From contig NZ_CP009241.1 in NCBI RefSeq assembly GCF_000758525.1, positions 2,356,001 through 2,420,000 of the forward strand: a stretch of DNA of 64,000 nt, in the 5' to 3' direction. Shown here piece by piece: positions 1 to 7,430 of this stretch. The notes below the pieces were generated by a model. The model was not told where the DNA came from, made no database searches, and saw nothing but the letters and a program-made list of their open reading frames with translations. The stretch's first letter is position 1. Every line of letters starts with the position of its first letter. The translations under genes and the position numbers were made by a program. The DNA is from Paenibacillus sp. FSL H7-0357. GTDB lineage: Bacteria; Bacillota; Bacilli; Paenibacillales; Paenibacillaceae.

Positions 1-131
1 CTTACTATGATAAATCAACTTTGGTCAATAAGAATCGCATTAAAGGTCGAAAAAGAGACAAAGGTGTCTTAATTGTGACGTTTGTCGATAATTCAGAAAT
101 TGCCGTTGCAGGGCGAAGCCGCTATAGATAA
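1..131 (+). CDS. C-terminal end of an unidentified protein (partial, enters from the left)
   Basis: An open frame runs from the window edge (codons from base 3) to TAA at 129-131, giving about 43 residues. The tail is basic and ends in GRSRYR, after a hydrophobic stretch reading GVLIVTFVDN. No family is recognised. It lies on the plus strand at the left of the lysogeny module, so it is probably a prophage gene, but it could belong to an earlier inserted gene. The codon pattern is plausible and there is no internal stop. Function unknown. Confidence 0.4.
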   Translation, partial: YYDKSTLVNKNRIKGRKRDKGVLIVTFVDNSEIAVAGRSRYR

Positions 132-284
132 ATAAACGCTGCAATTGAACCCCCTTGAGTTGTGAATAGGAAACGACATTATATGACATAAAAGTCGCTG
201 CACCACATGTATAATATAAGAACAGACGGTTTACTGCAGTTTTTACTTCAAGAAATCTTGAAGTTCACGCCGGATCGGGAGGAA
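132..284. other. Non-coding stretch with a small hairpin, no gene seen
   Basis: No convincing open frame. A perfect inverted repeat (ACTTCAAG / CTTGAAGT, 245-264) lies just past the end of the minus-strand regulator. It has A's rather than U's after it on that strand, so it is not a standard terminator. A TATAAT at 211-216 has no good -35 partner and no plus-strand gene close by. A second small dyad (GGAGG/CCTCC, 279-293) overlaps the stop codon of the regulator. Confidence 0.4.
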
Positions 285-536
285 TTACCTCCGCGTCTCC
301 TTAGAATTTTTAGCAGGAACAGCCACTTCACGCCAATGATACAACATATCGCAGTTAGGCAACTTTAAAGCTTCGCTTATTGTCTTTGCAGTTGCATATC
401 CCATGGTAGTGCGATTGTGTGCATAATCGGATAACTGACTTTCGGGATATCCAGTGATGATATGTAAATCTCTTTGGCTAATCCCAGTTTCCTTATAAAA
501 TTCCAGAAGTCGACAACGATCCGGTATATACCGCAT
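285..536 (-). CDS. Small XRE-type helix-turn-helix protein
   Basis: 83 residues. After a short basic N-terminus comes a compact helix-turn-helix region of Cro/C1 type (SQRDLHIITGYPESQLSDYA, about residues 20-39), then a second helical segment ending near residue 60 and a basic tail. It starts at the ATG ending at 536, preceded on the minus strand by AAAGGAG. It is divergent from the 45-residue gene at 644 and shares with it the intergenic region containing a LexA-type box, so it may be SOS-linked. Probably a prophage DNA-binding regulator; target unknown. Confidence 0.65.
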   Translation of the reverse strand: MRYIPDRCRLLEFYKETGISQRDLHIITGYPESQLSDYAHNRTTMGYATAKTISEALKLPNCDMLYHWREVAVPAKNSKETRR

Positions 537-576
537 CGCCTTACTCCTTTTCTATTTAATTACATTAGTCTCCTCG

Positions 577-605
577 TTTACGAACGTTAGTTCCTATGTT
601 AAGAT
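577..605 (+). promoter_or_regulatory. LexA (SOS) box inside a promoter
   Basis: CGAACGTTAGTTCC at 581-594 keeps the GAAC-N4-GTTC core of the Gram-positive LexA/DinR box. It falls between a -35-like TTTACG (577-582) and a -10-like TAAGAT (600-605) with exactly 17 bp spacing, the usual place for a LexA operator. The promoter would drive the small gene at 644 and transcription antisense to the repressor at 758-1471. Confidence 0.6.
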
Positions 606-643
606 GAACTAAATAATTCACCATGAACTGGAAGGTGACTCCT

Positions 644-781
644 ATGGACGATAGAGAGTACATAATACAATTAATTACAGAAGCCGAACCTGAAGAAATA
701 AATTTATTAGCTGATTATCTAAGATCGAAGGAAAGAGAATCAAAGAATGCATCAAAATTATTTAATAAATCGTTTGACTAA
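644..781 (+). CDS. 45-residue acidic/helical small protein, possibly SOS-induced
   Basis: ATG at 644 follows a good ribosome binding site (GGAAGGTG), and the frame is open to TAA at 779-781. The product (begins MDDREYIIQLIT, ends LFNKSFD) is charged and predicted helical, with no recognised domain. Its 3' end overlaps the 3' end of the minus-strand repressor by 24 bp. With the LexA box upstream it is placed to respond to DNA damage. By position it could be an anti-repressor or a peptide on an antisense transcript; this is inference. Confidence 0.55.
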   Translation: MDDREYIIQLITEAEPEEINLLADYLRSKERESKNASKLFNKSFD

Positions 782-1471
782 TATTTTTAAATCTGGAAGG
801 TCTTCTTCTGAGGCTTGCTTTATCATTTCAATTAGATCTTTTCTGTTTTTAGATGTTTCATCATCTTCGTATTGTTGCTTCTTTTCTTTGATGTCAGATA
901 TGTTATTATAAGCATTCAAATCAACCCTTGCTGAATAATTCGTATTTGCTGCATAGAACTCTTCAAGTCTTTTCGTTATTCTATTTGACAGAAACTCAGA
1001 AGCACCAAATGGATTGGATCTAATGAGGTCTTCATCAATTTCAATGTCAGTAAAATAACTAAGGGTACTTAACATATTATTTAGCAAATCTTCCTCTATA
1101 ACCTCAGTAGTTAGAAACCTATTTTTAAAATCCCTTATTGCATCTAATGCAGATAAACAATGAAATTGTAAAGATTCATTTTTTAGCATACGATGAGAAG
1201 CGTTGTACTCAATGAGGCCCTCCTTTATTTCCTCGGGGGCCTTTTCTATGTGCCCAGCCAGTAGTAAAGCGTCAGTATCTCCTCCAGTGACTTCAGCAAG
1301 TGCTCTGGTTACATCTTCAGAAGCAGGGGGCTTGTTTCCATTTTTTAGTTTACTGATATAGGAGCGATCAATTTTAATATTTTTATTCGAAAGTCTAATT
1401 GCAATTTCCCCTAAACTCAATCCACTTTCTTCAATGTATTTTGACAACAATTCAGAATATTTCACCCTCAC
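758..1471 (-). CDS. XRE-family repressor, likely the prophage CI-like repressor
   Basis: 237 residues. An N-terminal XRE helix-turn-helix (about residues 8-65, with LSLGEIAIRLSNKN and the recognition segment DRSYISKLKNGN) is followed by a long helical acidic C-terminus without a LexA-type peptidase motif. It is read leftward from a divergent control region containing several TTGAC-based half-sites and 17-bp-spaced promoters in both directions, the usual layout of a lysogeny switch. The N-terminal half resembles the small protein at 1651, suggesting a repressor/Cro pair with related DNA recognition. No ImmA/IrrE peptidase gene is visible in the window. Confidence 0.7.
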   Translation of the reverse strand: MRVKYSELLSKYIEESGLSLGEIAIRLSNKNIKIDRSYISKLKNGNKPPASEDVTRALAEVTGGDTDALLLAGHIEKAPEEIKEGLIEYNASHRMLKNESLQFHCLSALDAIRDFKNRFLTTEVIEEDLLNNMLSTLSYFTDIEIDEDLIRSNPFGASEFLSNRITKRLEEFYAANTNYSARVDLNAYNNISDIKEKKQQYEDDETSKNRKDLIEMIKQASEEDLPDLKILVKRFIK

Positions 1472-1502
1472 TCCTACCTTTCATTTCAAAATCTCAATCT
1501 CA

Positions 1503-1531
1503 ATCATATATAGTGTTGACTTTAAAAACAA
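1503..1531 (-). promoter_or_regulatory. Leftward promoter for the repressor
   Basis: On the minus strand TTGTTT (1531-1526) and TATGAT (1508-1503) are separated by 17 bp, about 30 bp upstream of the repressor start. A TTGACTTT operator-like half-site lies in the spacer. Confidence 0.5.
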
Positions 1532-1560
1532 CGATTTGACTATTAAGTGCCAAAAAAGTG

Positions 1561-1622
1561 TTGACAAGAAAGTCACACGTTGGTACTATGTAGTCAACAG
1601 ATCAAGTGACTTAGAAGTCACT
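1561..1622 (+). promoter_or_regulatory. Rightward early promoter with operator dyads
   Basis: TTGACA (1561-1566), 17 bp, TACTAT (1584-1589) form a strong vegetative promoter facing the Cro-like gene. The -35 lies in an imperfect dyad (AGTGTTGAC...GTCACAC). A perfect dyad AGTGACTT-AG-AAGTCACT spans 1605-1622 just downstream of the start point. These are likely repressor operators. Confidence 0.6.
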
Positions 1623-1650
1623 GGTGATTAAATAGTCAAGGAGGCGCCAA

Positions 1651-1920
1651 ATGAACCGTTATACAAAATTATTAAGGAAGCTTATTCATGATTCGAATCT
1701 TTCATTGTCTCAGATTTCTAAACTACTTCAACAAAAAGGCCTTAAAACTGAAAAGTCTTATCTGAGCAAATTGCAAAACGGGAAGTTATCACCAGCAAGT
1801 GACCAAATGAATAAAGCATTAGCTGAAGTATTATCATCTGATCCTGTCGAGTTAATGGCAGCTGCCTACCGCGAAAAGATACCACCTGAAGTACTGAAAC
1901 GACTTTGCACCTCAGCATAG
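1651..1920 (+). CDS. Small XRE protein, Cro-like
   Basis: 89 residues, essentially one helix-turn-helix domain (LSLSQISKLLQQKGLKTEKS, then YLSKLQNGKLSPAS). The order of helices and the SKLQNGK signature parallel the N-terminus of the divergent repressor (SKLKNGN). AAGGAGG is placed 7 bp before the ATG. It is the first gene after the rightward promoter. Likely a Cro-type antagonist of the repressor that commits the prophage to early transcription. Confidence 0.65.
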   Translation: MNRYTKLLRKLIHDSNLSLSQISKLLQQKGLKTEKSYLSKLQNGKLSPASDQMNKALAEVLSSDPVELMAAAYREKIPPEVLKRLCTSA

Positions 1921-1936
1921 ACAGGAGGTAGATACA

Positions 1937-2179
1937 ATGGCTGTCCCACTCAATGAGCTGCATACACATAGATCAAGAGGTGATGCGGCAGTGAGCACTA
2001 AAAACACACTACCAGAAGGAAATGTAGTTAAAACCGTTTGGATCGGGGAAAGCAAAATCGAATTCTGTGATGATTTTGTAGCCCGAACACCAGAAGCTAT
2101 CGCACAAGTAGAACGAGAGTTTCACTTGGCAGGTTGGAACATTGTTAAGAAGCTCCGCAAACAAGGCATTTATATATAA
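1937..2179 (+). CDS. Hypothetical early phage protein (80 residues)
   Basis: The ATG at 1937 follows AGGAGG. The product has an HTHRSRGD segment near the N-terminus and an amphipathic C-terminal helix (VEREFHLAGWNIVKKLRKQG). No domain is recognised. It follows the Cro-like gene by 16 bp and is probably in the same early operon. Downstream (2184-2209) there is a GC-rich hairpin (CCCGCCG/CGGCGGG) without a U tract. Confidence 0.5.
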   Translation: MAVPLNELHTHRSRGDAAVSTKNTLPEGNVVKTVWIGESKIEFCDDFVARTPEAIAQVEREFHLAGWNIVKKLRKQGIYI

Positions 2180-2265
2180 CAAATCCCGCCGTGCATAATC
2201 GCAGCGGCGGGCGGGGAATGGCATCGGCAAGGGGAATTGCTTGGTTTAATCATACATCATGCCTC

Positions 2266-2325
2266 TGTCCAATAGCATCCCCATAACTTGGACAAAAAGG
2301 AAGGATATTAGGTGGCAATTGGACA
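2266..2325 (+). promoter_or_regulatory. Three TTGGACA sites around the start of the next regulator
   Basis: TGTCCAA (2266-2272) and TTGGACA (2288-2294) form an inverted repeat, and a third TTGGACA lies at 2319-2325 inside the start of the following XRE gene. The spacing suggests binding of a dimeric regulator, possibly the XRE protein itself. Inference from pattern only. Confidence 0.3.
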
Positions 2326-2827
2326 TTTTCCTACAGCCCTACAAGATGTGATGAAACGTCAGGGCTACACATTAGCACAGGTTGGCAGAGCAGCAAATAT
2401 TGACGGTTCCCAGGTTGGGAAAATCGTTAAGGGTACGCGAAAGGCATCCGAGCCGGTCATGAGAGCCGCAGCTGAGCATTATGACGATGGACAGTTGTTC
2501 CTCGCGGCCGCAGCCGAAGTGACCGGGGGAGCTTTTACCCCATGGCTGGACAACGTAGACCTACATAGAGCAAGTGTCCTATTTAAAACCATAGAGGAAA
2601 TGCAGGAAGTGCTTGATGCTTCTAAACAAGCTGCAATCAGCAAAACGAATGAGCAGATTAACGAAACCGAGCGCCAACAGATTAAGCGTCTGCTAATGGA
2701 AACGGTGGAAGCAATCACGGCGCTGAGTCACTTAGCCGCAGCAATTTGCAAGGAGTATTCGTTCAGTTGGTTGGGGACCTGGAAGGAACATCGGGCTGAG
2801 TTGAAGCTTAAAAACTATGTGAAATGA
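2312..2827 (+). CDS. XRE-type DNA-binding protein with long helical tail
   Basis: 171 residues from a GTG start preceded by GGAAGG. Residues 10-60 form a Cro/C1-type helix-turn-helix (YTLAQVGRAANI, GSQVGKIVKGTRKAS). The rest is a mostly helical region (residues 90-160) likely to dimerise. It opens the second part of the early operon, a few bases upstream of small unknown genes. It may be an early regulator, or a phage protein tied to replication control, as seen for such genes in other Firmicute phages. Function uncertain. Confidence 0.6.
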   Translation: MAIGHFPTALQDVMKRQGYTLAQVGRAANIDGSQVGKIVKGTRKASEPVMRAAAEHYDDGQLFLAAAAEVTGGAFTPWLDNVDLHRASVLFKTIEEMQEVLDASKQAAISKTNEQINETERQQIKRLLMETVEAITALSHLAAAICKEYSFSWLGTWKEHRAELKLKNYVK

Positions 2828-2836
2828 GGTAGAGGG

Positions 2837-3109
2837 ATGGAAAGAACAGCGTTGGTTGCCGAAGCGGTAGCAACCGGGAAGACTGCTCCATACAATTTGC
2901 GAGTGATCCGCAAACAGCCGGACAAGATGTTGCCGGGGAAAGTCAAAAATGCAGAAGTTTATCTGAACACCATGATCCGCATAGCAAAAGCAGAAATGAA
3001 AAACGACCGCCGGTCAGGGCAGTCGCAGTTGAGATTCCGTCTAAAGAGCCTCATTGTGTCCATTTTAACCTTAGACCGAGCGGAGCGCAAGGGGGGGCAA
3101 GCGGTATGA
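2837..3109 (+). CDS. Hypothetical early phage protein (90 residues, basic)
   Basis: The ATG at 2837 is preceded by GAGGTAGAGGG. The product is rich in Lys and Arg (e.g. RRSGQSQLRFRLKSLI), suggesting nucleic-acid contact, but no family is recognised. Its stop overlaps the start of the next gene (ATGATG), indicating translational coupling. Confidence 0.5.
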   Translation: MERTALVAEAVATGKTAPYNLRVIRKQPDKMLPGKVKNAEVYLNTMIRIAKAEMKNDRRSGQSQLRFRLKSLIVSILTLDRAERKGGQAV

Positions 3110-3321
3110 TGGACTATGAGTTTTATTATCGCCATAATTTGAATACTTTTGGCGAGTACAAAGATGCATACAAAAATAAATTTGAAGCAAGGTCTATGAG
3201 CAGCAGATTTTTTGTTCTTAAGGTCAATCGTATTTTTGAGAGAACAGAAACATCGGATGAAGAGAAATTGACTGAAATTAGAGCTATGAACGACGCTTTC
3301 AACGATAGCTTTCCCGCCTGA
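3106..3321 (+). CDS. Hypothetical early phage protein (71 residues)
   Basis: It starts at ATGATG overlapping the previous stop. The product (MMDYEFYYRHNLNTFGEYKD...) is charged and helical with no recognised motif. Three short hairpins follow (3322-3399): GGCCT/AGGCC, ACCCC/GGGGT and GCGGAT/ATCCGC. They could shape expression of the next gene. Confidence 0.5.
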   Translation: MMDYEFYYRHNLNTFGEYKDAYKNKFEARSMSSRFFVLKVNRIFERTETSDEEKLTEIRAMNDAFNDSFPA

Positions 3322-3399
3322 TGAGGCCTGAGGGATACAGGCCGAAACCCCGCAAGGGGTCGCGGATATCCGCAAATTTGCTGAAAGGGGAAAGGCATA

Positions 3400-3702
3400 A
3401 TGATTCCAGATCATTTGTTGCAGGATCGTTACTGGCGGGGGCTGATTTACATTTTCACGAAACATGCAAAACTTAGTCATTTTCTTACACCGGAATTTGT
3501 TGATTTTGAAGAATTGTCCGTTCACGTTGACAAGCTCAAGAAAGTTTCCAAGGGATGGAGTACTTCTGAAAAGTTCATGCTTGCAGTTGCATTGCACTTG
3601 TTCAATGGACGAAACAAGTTTGACATGTCAGAGGCTGACCGCCTGGACGACAGAAACACCGAGATTCTAATACATGCCCTACGGCTGCGTTACGCGATGT
3701 AA
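3400..3702 (+). CDS. Hypothetical phage protein (100 residues)
   Basis: The ATG follows GGGGAAAGG. The sequence has an aromatic N-terminus and a central segment SKGWSTSEKFMLAVALHLFN followed by an acidic helix, recalling conserved hypothetical proteins of Bacillales genomes, but no function is known to me. It is in operon with the flanking early genes; the next gene starts 13 bp after its stop. Confidence 0.5.
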   Translation: MIPDHLLQDRYWRGLIYIFTKHAKLSHFLTPEFVDFEELSVHVDKLKKVSKGWSTSEKFMLAVALHLFNGRNKFDMSEADRLDDRNTEILIHALRLRYAM

Positions 3703-3715
3703 GGGGGCGGGGAAT

Positions 3716-3901
3716 ATGCTCGTACTCAAAGGCGACACCGTTAGGACTAGCTCCGGCCTGTCCGGTGAGATCACAGATACATGGGGTTTAGCTCGACCTT
3801 GGGCTAAGCTCCGGCAGGAAGATGGTAATTTAGCCTTTATCCTCCGAACGGATGTGACTGAGATATTAAAGCGACCGCCGGTTAAGAGGGGAAAACGATG
3901 A
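3716..3901 (+). CDS. Hypothetical phage protein, small beta-rich (61 residues)
   Basis: I chose the ATG at 3716 because AGGGGGCGGGG lies just upstream; an in-frame upstream ATG at 3674 overlaps the previous gene and lacks such a site. The product (MLVLKGDTVRTSSGLSGEI...) is predicted beta-rich with an SH3/KOW-like opening and a basic tail (RPPVKRGKR). No function assigned. The replication initiator follows 21 bp later. Confidence 0.45.
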   Translation: MLVLKGDTVRTSSGLSGEITDTWGLARPWAKLRQEDGNLAFILRTDVTEILKRPPVKRGKR

Positions 3902-3922
3902 TAAGGCAGCAGAGGTGAGAAT

Positions 3923-4894
3923 ATGCCCGCAGATAGCTTTCCCTTTCCAATGTTCTCGGGGCTGCTGACGCCGGATCACTGTAAAAAAATTGGCTCAGCA
4001 TTATGGCTGTTTGTCTGGTGCATTAGCTCCACTACCGCCGAAGTCGAAGACGATGGAACCGTTTGGGGGATTGTCCTTGGTGGCAAGCCGATGAAACTAT
4101 CTGAAATCGGCGCGAACTTCGGGGTAAAAGACAAAACAGTCAGTAGGTGGATCAGTGATCTGCAGGATCATGGATACCTTCATATCACCAGAGCGCCCCG
4201 AGGTTTGATTATCAAGGTCAAACATTCGAAAAAAGGGCTTTTAAAGCGATCAGACAAAAATGTCCGATCATCAGAAAGTGATCAGACAATTTTGTCCGAT
4301 CAGTCGGACAGTGATCAGACATATTTGTTCGTTCATAGCGAAGGTGATCAGACAAAAATGTCCGATCATGGGCCGGAATTGGGTAGTGATCAGACAAAAA
4401 TGTCCGATGCAAAAGATATTATTACTACTACTACTATTACTAAATTAGAAAAAGAGTGGTGGGAAGAAGAACCGAATCAAAACCCACCCGCCGACGATGG
4501 TTATCTTGCCATCTTGGATGCTTATTGCAAAATGCACTCAAAATTCGATATACACGTCTCAACTGCTGAACGACATGCCATGGGTCAGATAGTCGCCGGA
4601 GGGATTACGGCCCCTTTTACTATCCAAACTATGGAAACCATGTATAAGGCGAAGCAGGCCAAGCAAGCCCGAGACAATGAACCTTTTGAGCAGCCAAACA
4701 GCTTTGCTTATTACGTAAAAGGCATTGAGGAAGCTTGGCGGAAGTCCCAGGGTGGCAGCAAATCTTCTAGAAAGCCTAAAACTCCGGCAGCTCAGTCAGA
4801 GCCGCCGCGCAAAACTAAGCAGCAGCAGGAACTTGAAGACCTGAAGCGTCGAGCAAAGGAGGCTAAGGAGCTTGAAGAGAGCACAAGTTATTGA
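3923..4894 (+). CDS. Phage replication initiator, winged-helix/DnaD-type
   Basis: 323 residues. Residues 1-95 carry a winged helix-turn-helix (KPMKLSEIGANFGV, KTVSRWISDLQDHGYL). Residues 105-165 are low complexity with repeated SDQT(K/I)(M/L)SD units encoded by DNA iterons. The C-terminal half (about 195-280) has a DnaD-like helical pattern with a YYVKGIEEAW-type motif, then a basic Lys/Gln-rich tail. It is followed by a helicase loader and DnaB helicase, the usual initiator-loader-helicase order. By analogy with lambda O and SPP1 gp38, it likely binds the origin inside its own gene and recruits the loader and helicase. Confidence 0.75.
   Translation: MPADSFPFPMFSGLLTPDHCKKIGSALWLFVWCISSTTAEVEDDGTVWGIVLGGKPMKLSEIGANFGVKDKTVSRWISDLQDHGYLHITRAPRGLIIKVKHSKKGLLKRSDKNVRSSESDQTILSDQSDSDQTYLFVHSEGDQTKMSDHGPELGSDQTKMSDAKDIITTTTITKLEKEWWEEEPNQNPPADDGYLAILDAYCKMHSKFDIHVSTAERHAMGQIVAGGITAPFTIQTMETMYKAKQAKQARDNEPFEQPNSFAYYVKGIEEAWRKSQGGSKSSRKPKTPAAQSEPPRKTKQQQELEDLKRRAKEAKELEESTSY
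4248..4450. other. Putative prophage replication origin: five iterons plus AT-rich trinucleotide tract
   Basis: Five imperfect-palindromic copies (TGATCAGACA-AAAA-TGTCCGATCA type) start at 4248, 4280, 4313 (degenerate), 4346 and 4388. Spacing is 32, 33, 33 and 42 bp, i.e. close to whole helical turns. They are followed by an AT-rich segment (4411-4450) whose lower strand reads four tandem 3'-GAT-5' triplets (opposite CTA at 4425-4436), resembling the DnaA-trio unwinding element. An origin within the initiator gene is known for lambdoid and SPP1-like phages. Confidence 0.7.
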
Positions 4895-5225
4895 CTTGCT
4901 TATTAAGCTCAAAGAGGAATATGCACATCAGATCGACACTAGCGATCCTGAGATAGACAGGCTTTATGAACACCTGAAGGATTTCCCTTTTGATGTGGCA
5001 GTTGAAAACGTTCGGAAGCACATTCAGACCAATTCCTTCCCACCAAAAATTAGCCAGATTCGCGGCAAGGTGGGCGACCTTCGAGAAATAGAGCAGCAGA
5101 AGAAGGAGACGGCCGAATACTTGGCCCTAAGAGATGCAGAGCGCACCAATGTGGTACTGCCGCCTGCAGGATGGAAGGAGTCACTTTATGCAAAGCTCGG
5201 AATTAATACGCGAACTACCGAATAG
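4872..5225 (+). CDS. Helicase loader, SPP1 G39P-like
   Basis: 117 residues. The N-terminal half has the G39P-like pattern of a short helical protein (VIDLLIKLKEEY, then IDRLYEHLKDFPFDVAVENV) followed by the typical NSFPPKISQIR motif (about residues 55-65) and a polar tail. I take the TTG at 4872 with AAGGAGG 9 bp upstream. It overlaps the initiator gene by 23 bp and the helicase gene by 38 bp, consistent with translational coupling. In SPP1 the G39P protein binds the hexameric helicase and delivers it to the origin-bound initiator. Confidence 0.7.
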   Translation: MKRAQVIDLLIKLKEEYAHQIDTSDPEIDRLYEHLKDFPFDVAVENVRKHIQTNSFPPKISQIRGKVGDLREIEQQKKETAEYLALRDAERTNVVLPPAGWKESLYAKLGINTRTTE

Positions 5226-6540
5226 CCCGGCGGCAGAAGCAACGGTTCTCGGTGCAATCCTTATTGACAAAACAGGGGATGCCGCAGAGATTGCGTCCAG
5301 TCTACAGCCTGACACATTCTTTAATCCGGCACATCAGCAGATATTCAAGGCCATTCTTGAACTGCACAGAGAAGATGATCCTATCGAGCTTCCGGCGCTT
5401 GTGAATGAGCTAAACCGCATGAAGCAGTTGGAGAAGATCGGAGGGGTTAGCTATCTGGCTAAATTAGCTCATGCAGTTCCGACAGCGGCAAATATTGGCT
5501 ATTACATCGGCGTTCTCGAGGACAAGCACACTTTGCGCAAGGCAATTTATGCGGCTGAACGGCAGATGAAACAGGCGTACGAAAGTGACGATGCCGGGCT
5601 GGTTGTTAACAGTATGTTGAACGAAGCAGCTGCTTTATCGGATCAGGCTTCCTCTGACGATGATTTCCAGCCAATAAAAAAGGTGCTGTTCAAGGTAATC
5701 GAATCAACGGAAGAACGTTGCGAAAACGTAAAGAACGGCATTACAACGGGGCTTTATACCGGATACACGGATTTAGATGGTATGCTGGCTGGCTTGCATA
5801 AAGGTGATCTAATTATAGTCGCTGCCCGTCCATCCGTAGGCAAGACGGCGTTCGCGCTTAACATCGCTCAGAACGTGGCAGTCAAAACCAAGGAAACTGT
5901 CGCAGTGTTCAGCCTTGAAATGTCGGCCCCGCAGCTAGTACAGCGCATGGTTAGCGCTGAAGTTAATCTGGATGCCAACGCAATGCGGACAGGTGAAATG
6001 AAGGCTCATGATTGGGATAAGATGGCCGGGGCTGCTTCCATTCTTGGCGAAGCTAATATCTTCATTGCAGATCCGGGTGTTATCACTGTTCAGGAGATAC
6101 GCACGCGCTGCCGCCGATTGAAGAAGAGCCAAGGTCTTGGGCTGATTGTTATTGATTATCTGCAATTGATTCAGGGCCGGGGCAAAAGCGGCGATAACCG
6201 CCAGCAGGAAGTATCCGAAATCTCGCGGACGCTGAAGCAAATTGCCCGGGAACTGGACGTGCCGGTGATTGCACTTTCCCAGCTCAGCCGGGGAGTGGAG
6301 CAGCGCCAGGACAAGCGCCCGATGATGAGCGACCTTCGCGAGTCTGGAGCTATTGAGCAGGATGCGGATGTTGTGGCCTTCCTTTACCGGGATGATTACT
6401 ACAACGCCGATTCGGAGAAAAAGAACATCATCGAAATTATCATTTCCAAGCAGCGTAATGGCCCGGTAGGAACCGTTGAACTGGTGTTCCTGAAGCAATT
6501 TAATAAATTTGTCAATTATGAACGGTCGCATGCTTCATGA
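5188..6540 (+). CDS. dnaB: Replicative DNA helicase, DnaB family
   Basis: 450 residues from the ATG at 5188 (AAGGAG 8 bp upstream); an upstream ATG at 5134 would add residues unrelated to the family. The N-terminal DnaB domain (SPAAEATVLGAILID...) is followed by the RecA-like core with Walker A ARPSVGKTAFALN (near residue 212), a VIDYLQLI Walker B region, and LSQLSRGVEQR plus DLRESGAIEQDAD motifs. Length matches DnaB. It unwinds phage DNA as a hexamer, loaded by the preceding gene product. Confidence 0.9.
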   Translation: MQSSELIRELPNSPAAEATVLGAILIDKTGDAAEIASSLQPDTFFNPAHQQIFKAILELHREDDPIELPALVNELNRMKQLEKIGGVSYLAKLAHAVPTAANIGYYIGVLEDKHTLRKAIYAAERQMKQAYESDDAGLVVNSMLNEAAALSDQASSDDDFQPIKKVLFKVIESTEERCENVKNGITTGLYTGYTDLDGMLAGLHKGDLIIVAARPSVGKTAFALNIAQNVAVKTKETVAVFSLEMSAPQLVQRMVSAEVNLDANAMRTGEMKAHDWDKMAGAASILGEANIFIADPGVITVQEIRTRCRRLKKSQGLGLIVIDYLQLIQGRGKSGDNRQQEVSEISRTLKQIARELDVPVIALSQLSRGVEQRQDKRPMMSDLRESGAIEQDADVVAFLYRDDYYNADSEKKNIIEIIISKQRNGPVGTVELVFLKQFNKFVNYERSHAS

Positions 6541-6584
6541 AGCAGTGCGAAGTAAACGCACATAGAAGGGTAGTGAGAAATCGA

Positions 6585-7142
6585 ATGAAGGATACCAAAA
6601 TATTAATTCCTGAAATTCCGAAGGAATGGACGGAGCGTATTCGTTCCGGTAATACGAATGTCTTTAGAAGAGATGAATTTCCGGAAATTCGCCTTGAACC
6701 TCCAATCATAGGCCTCTACGCTGAAAAATTCGATGATGCTTGGTACTGGGTATGTGGGTGCCACAAATGCCTGGGTAACGGAAAACCCTACTCTTATATT
6801 ATCTGCTATGAACATGACAGATGCGTGACCTGCGGTACACATCGAACTGAGCTGAACGAAATACCCTGGGGTAGACCGGACGGATTTCAGTGTAAGCCAT
6901 GCGCAGAGAGGGAGCATGAAGAATATAAACGCGAGGCTCTCGAAGAAGCTCGGGAACGAGGTCATTCTGAGAATGACTGCTGGTACACGGCAGATGTTCT
7001 TTGCCCGGTGTGCGGATCGGAATGTTCTGATGATGGTATGCATGACAGCAGGCAGCACGAAGTTACCTGTAATGTCTGTGACACAGAATTCATTGTAGAA
7101 GTGGAGTACGAGGCAAGGTATACATCCAGGCTGAAAGAGTAA
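6585..7142 (+). CDS. Cysteine-rich zinc-ribbon-like phage protein
   Basis: About 185 residues (an alternative start at 6537 adds 16). Several paired cysteines are visible: CGCHKC, CVTC, CKPC, CPVCGSEC and CNVC. This indicates three or more zinc-binding knuckles, the last two forming a typical zinc ribbon near the C-terminus. A charged helical segment separates the pairs. It lies directly after the helicase. It could bind nucleic acid or a host protein; the family is not recognised. Confidence 0.5.
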   Translation: MKDTKILIPEIPKEWTERIRSGNTNVFRRDEFPEIRLEPPIIGLYAEKFDDAWYWVCGCHKCLGNGKPYSYIICYEHDRCVTCGTHRTELNEIPWGRPDGFQCKPCAEREHEEYKREALEEARERGHSENDCWYTADVLCPVCGSECSDDGMHDSRQHEVTCNVCDTEFIVEVEYEARYTSRLKE

Positions 7143-7181
7143 TGTCGCAGTAGACGCATATAGCGAAGGAGTGAAAGTAAA

Positions 7182-7385
7182 GTGACCTTTAAAATTCTTA
7201 AAGAACAGAAGTACTTTCTTAATATTGGAGTGAAACGTCCTGAAGGATTCACTGGAATTATGACATCCAGTGAGCATATTGCAATATACAAAGGGAAAAG
7301 GGAAGACGGAACTTTCATCTTTGATGAAAATGGTTCTGAATTACTGGTAAATCCAAGCGATATCAGAGGTATATCAAATTTCTGA
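7182..7385 (+). CDS. Hypothetical phage protein (67 residues)
   Basis: GTG start at 7182 with AAGGAG 9 bp upstream. The product is predicted beta-rich, with a KGKREDGTFIFDENGSELLV hairpin-like pattern, and may be a small SH3- or OB-like fold. Its leader (7143-7181) resembles those of neighbouring small genes. No function assigned. Confidence 0.5.
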   Translation: MTFKILKEQKYFLNIGVKRPEGFTGIMTSSEHIAIYKGKREDGTFIFDENGSELLVNPSDIRGISNF

Positions 7386-7430
7386 GTTTTATTGAACAGT
7401 TCGAAAAGAAAAGCGAAGGAGGAATAAATC

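Noticed and set aside
245..264. Terminator for the 285-536 gene
   Set aside because: The hairpin is perfect but is followed by A's on the minus strand, so no U tract.
2959..3597. Long minus-strand open frame (212 codons) across the early genes
   Set aside because: It lies antisense to three plus-strand genes with good ribosome sites and has no site or family features of its own.
6603..7277. Minus-strand open frame of 224 codons
   Set aside because: Antisense shadow of the Cys-rich gene; Cys/Phe-rich translation without family pattern.
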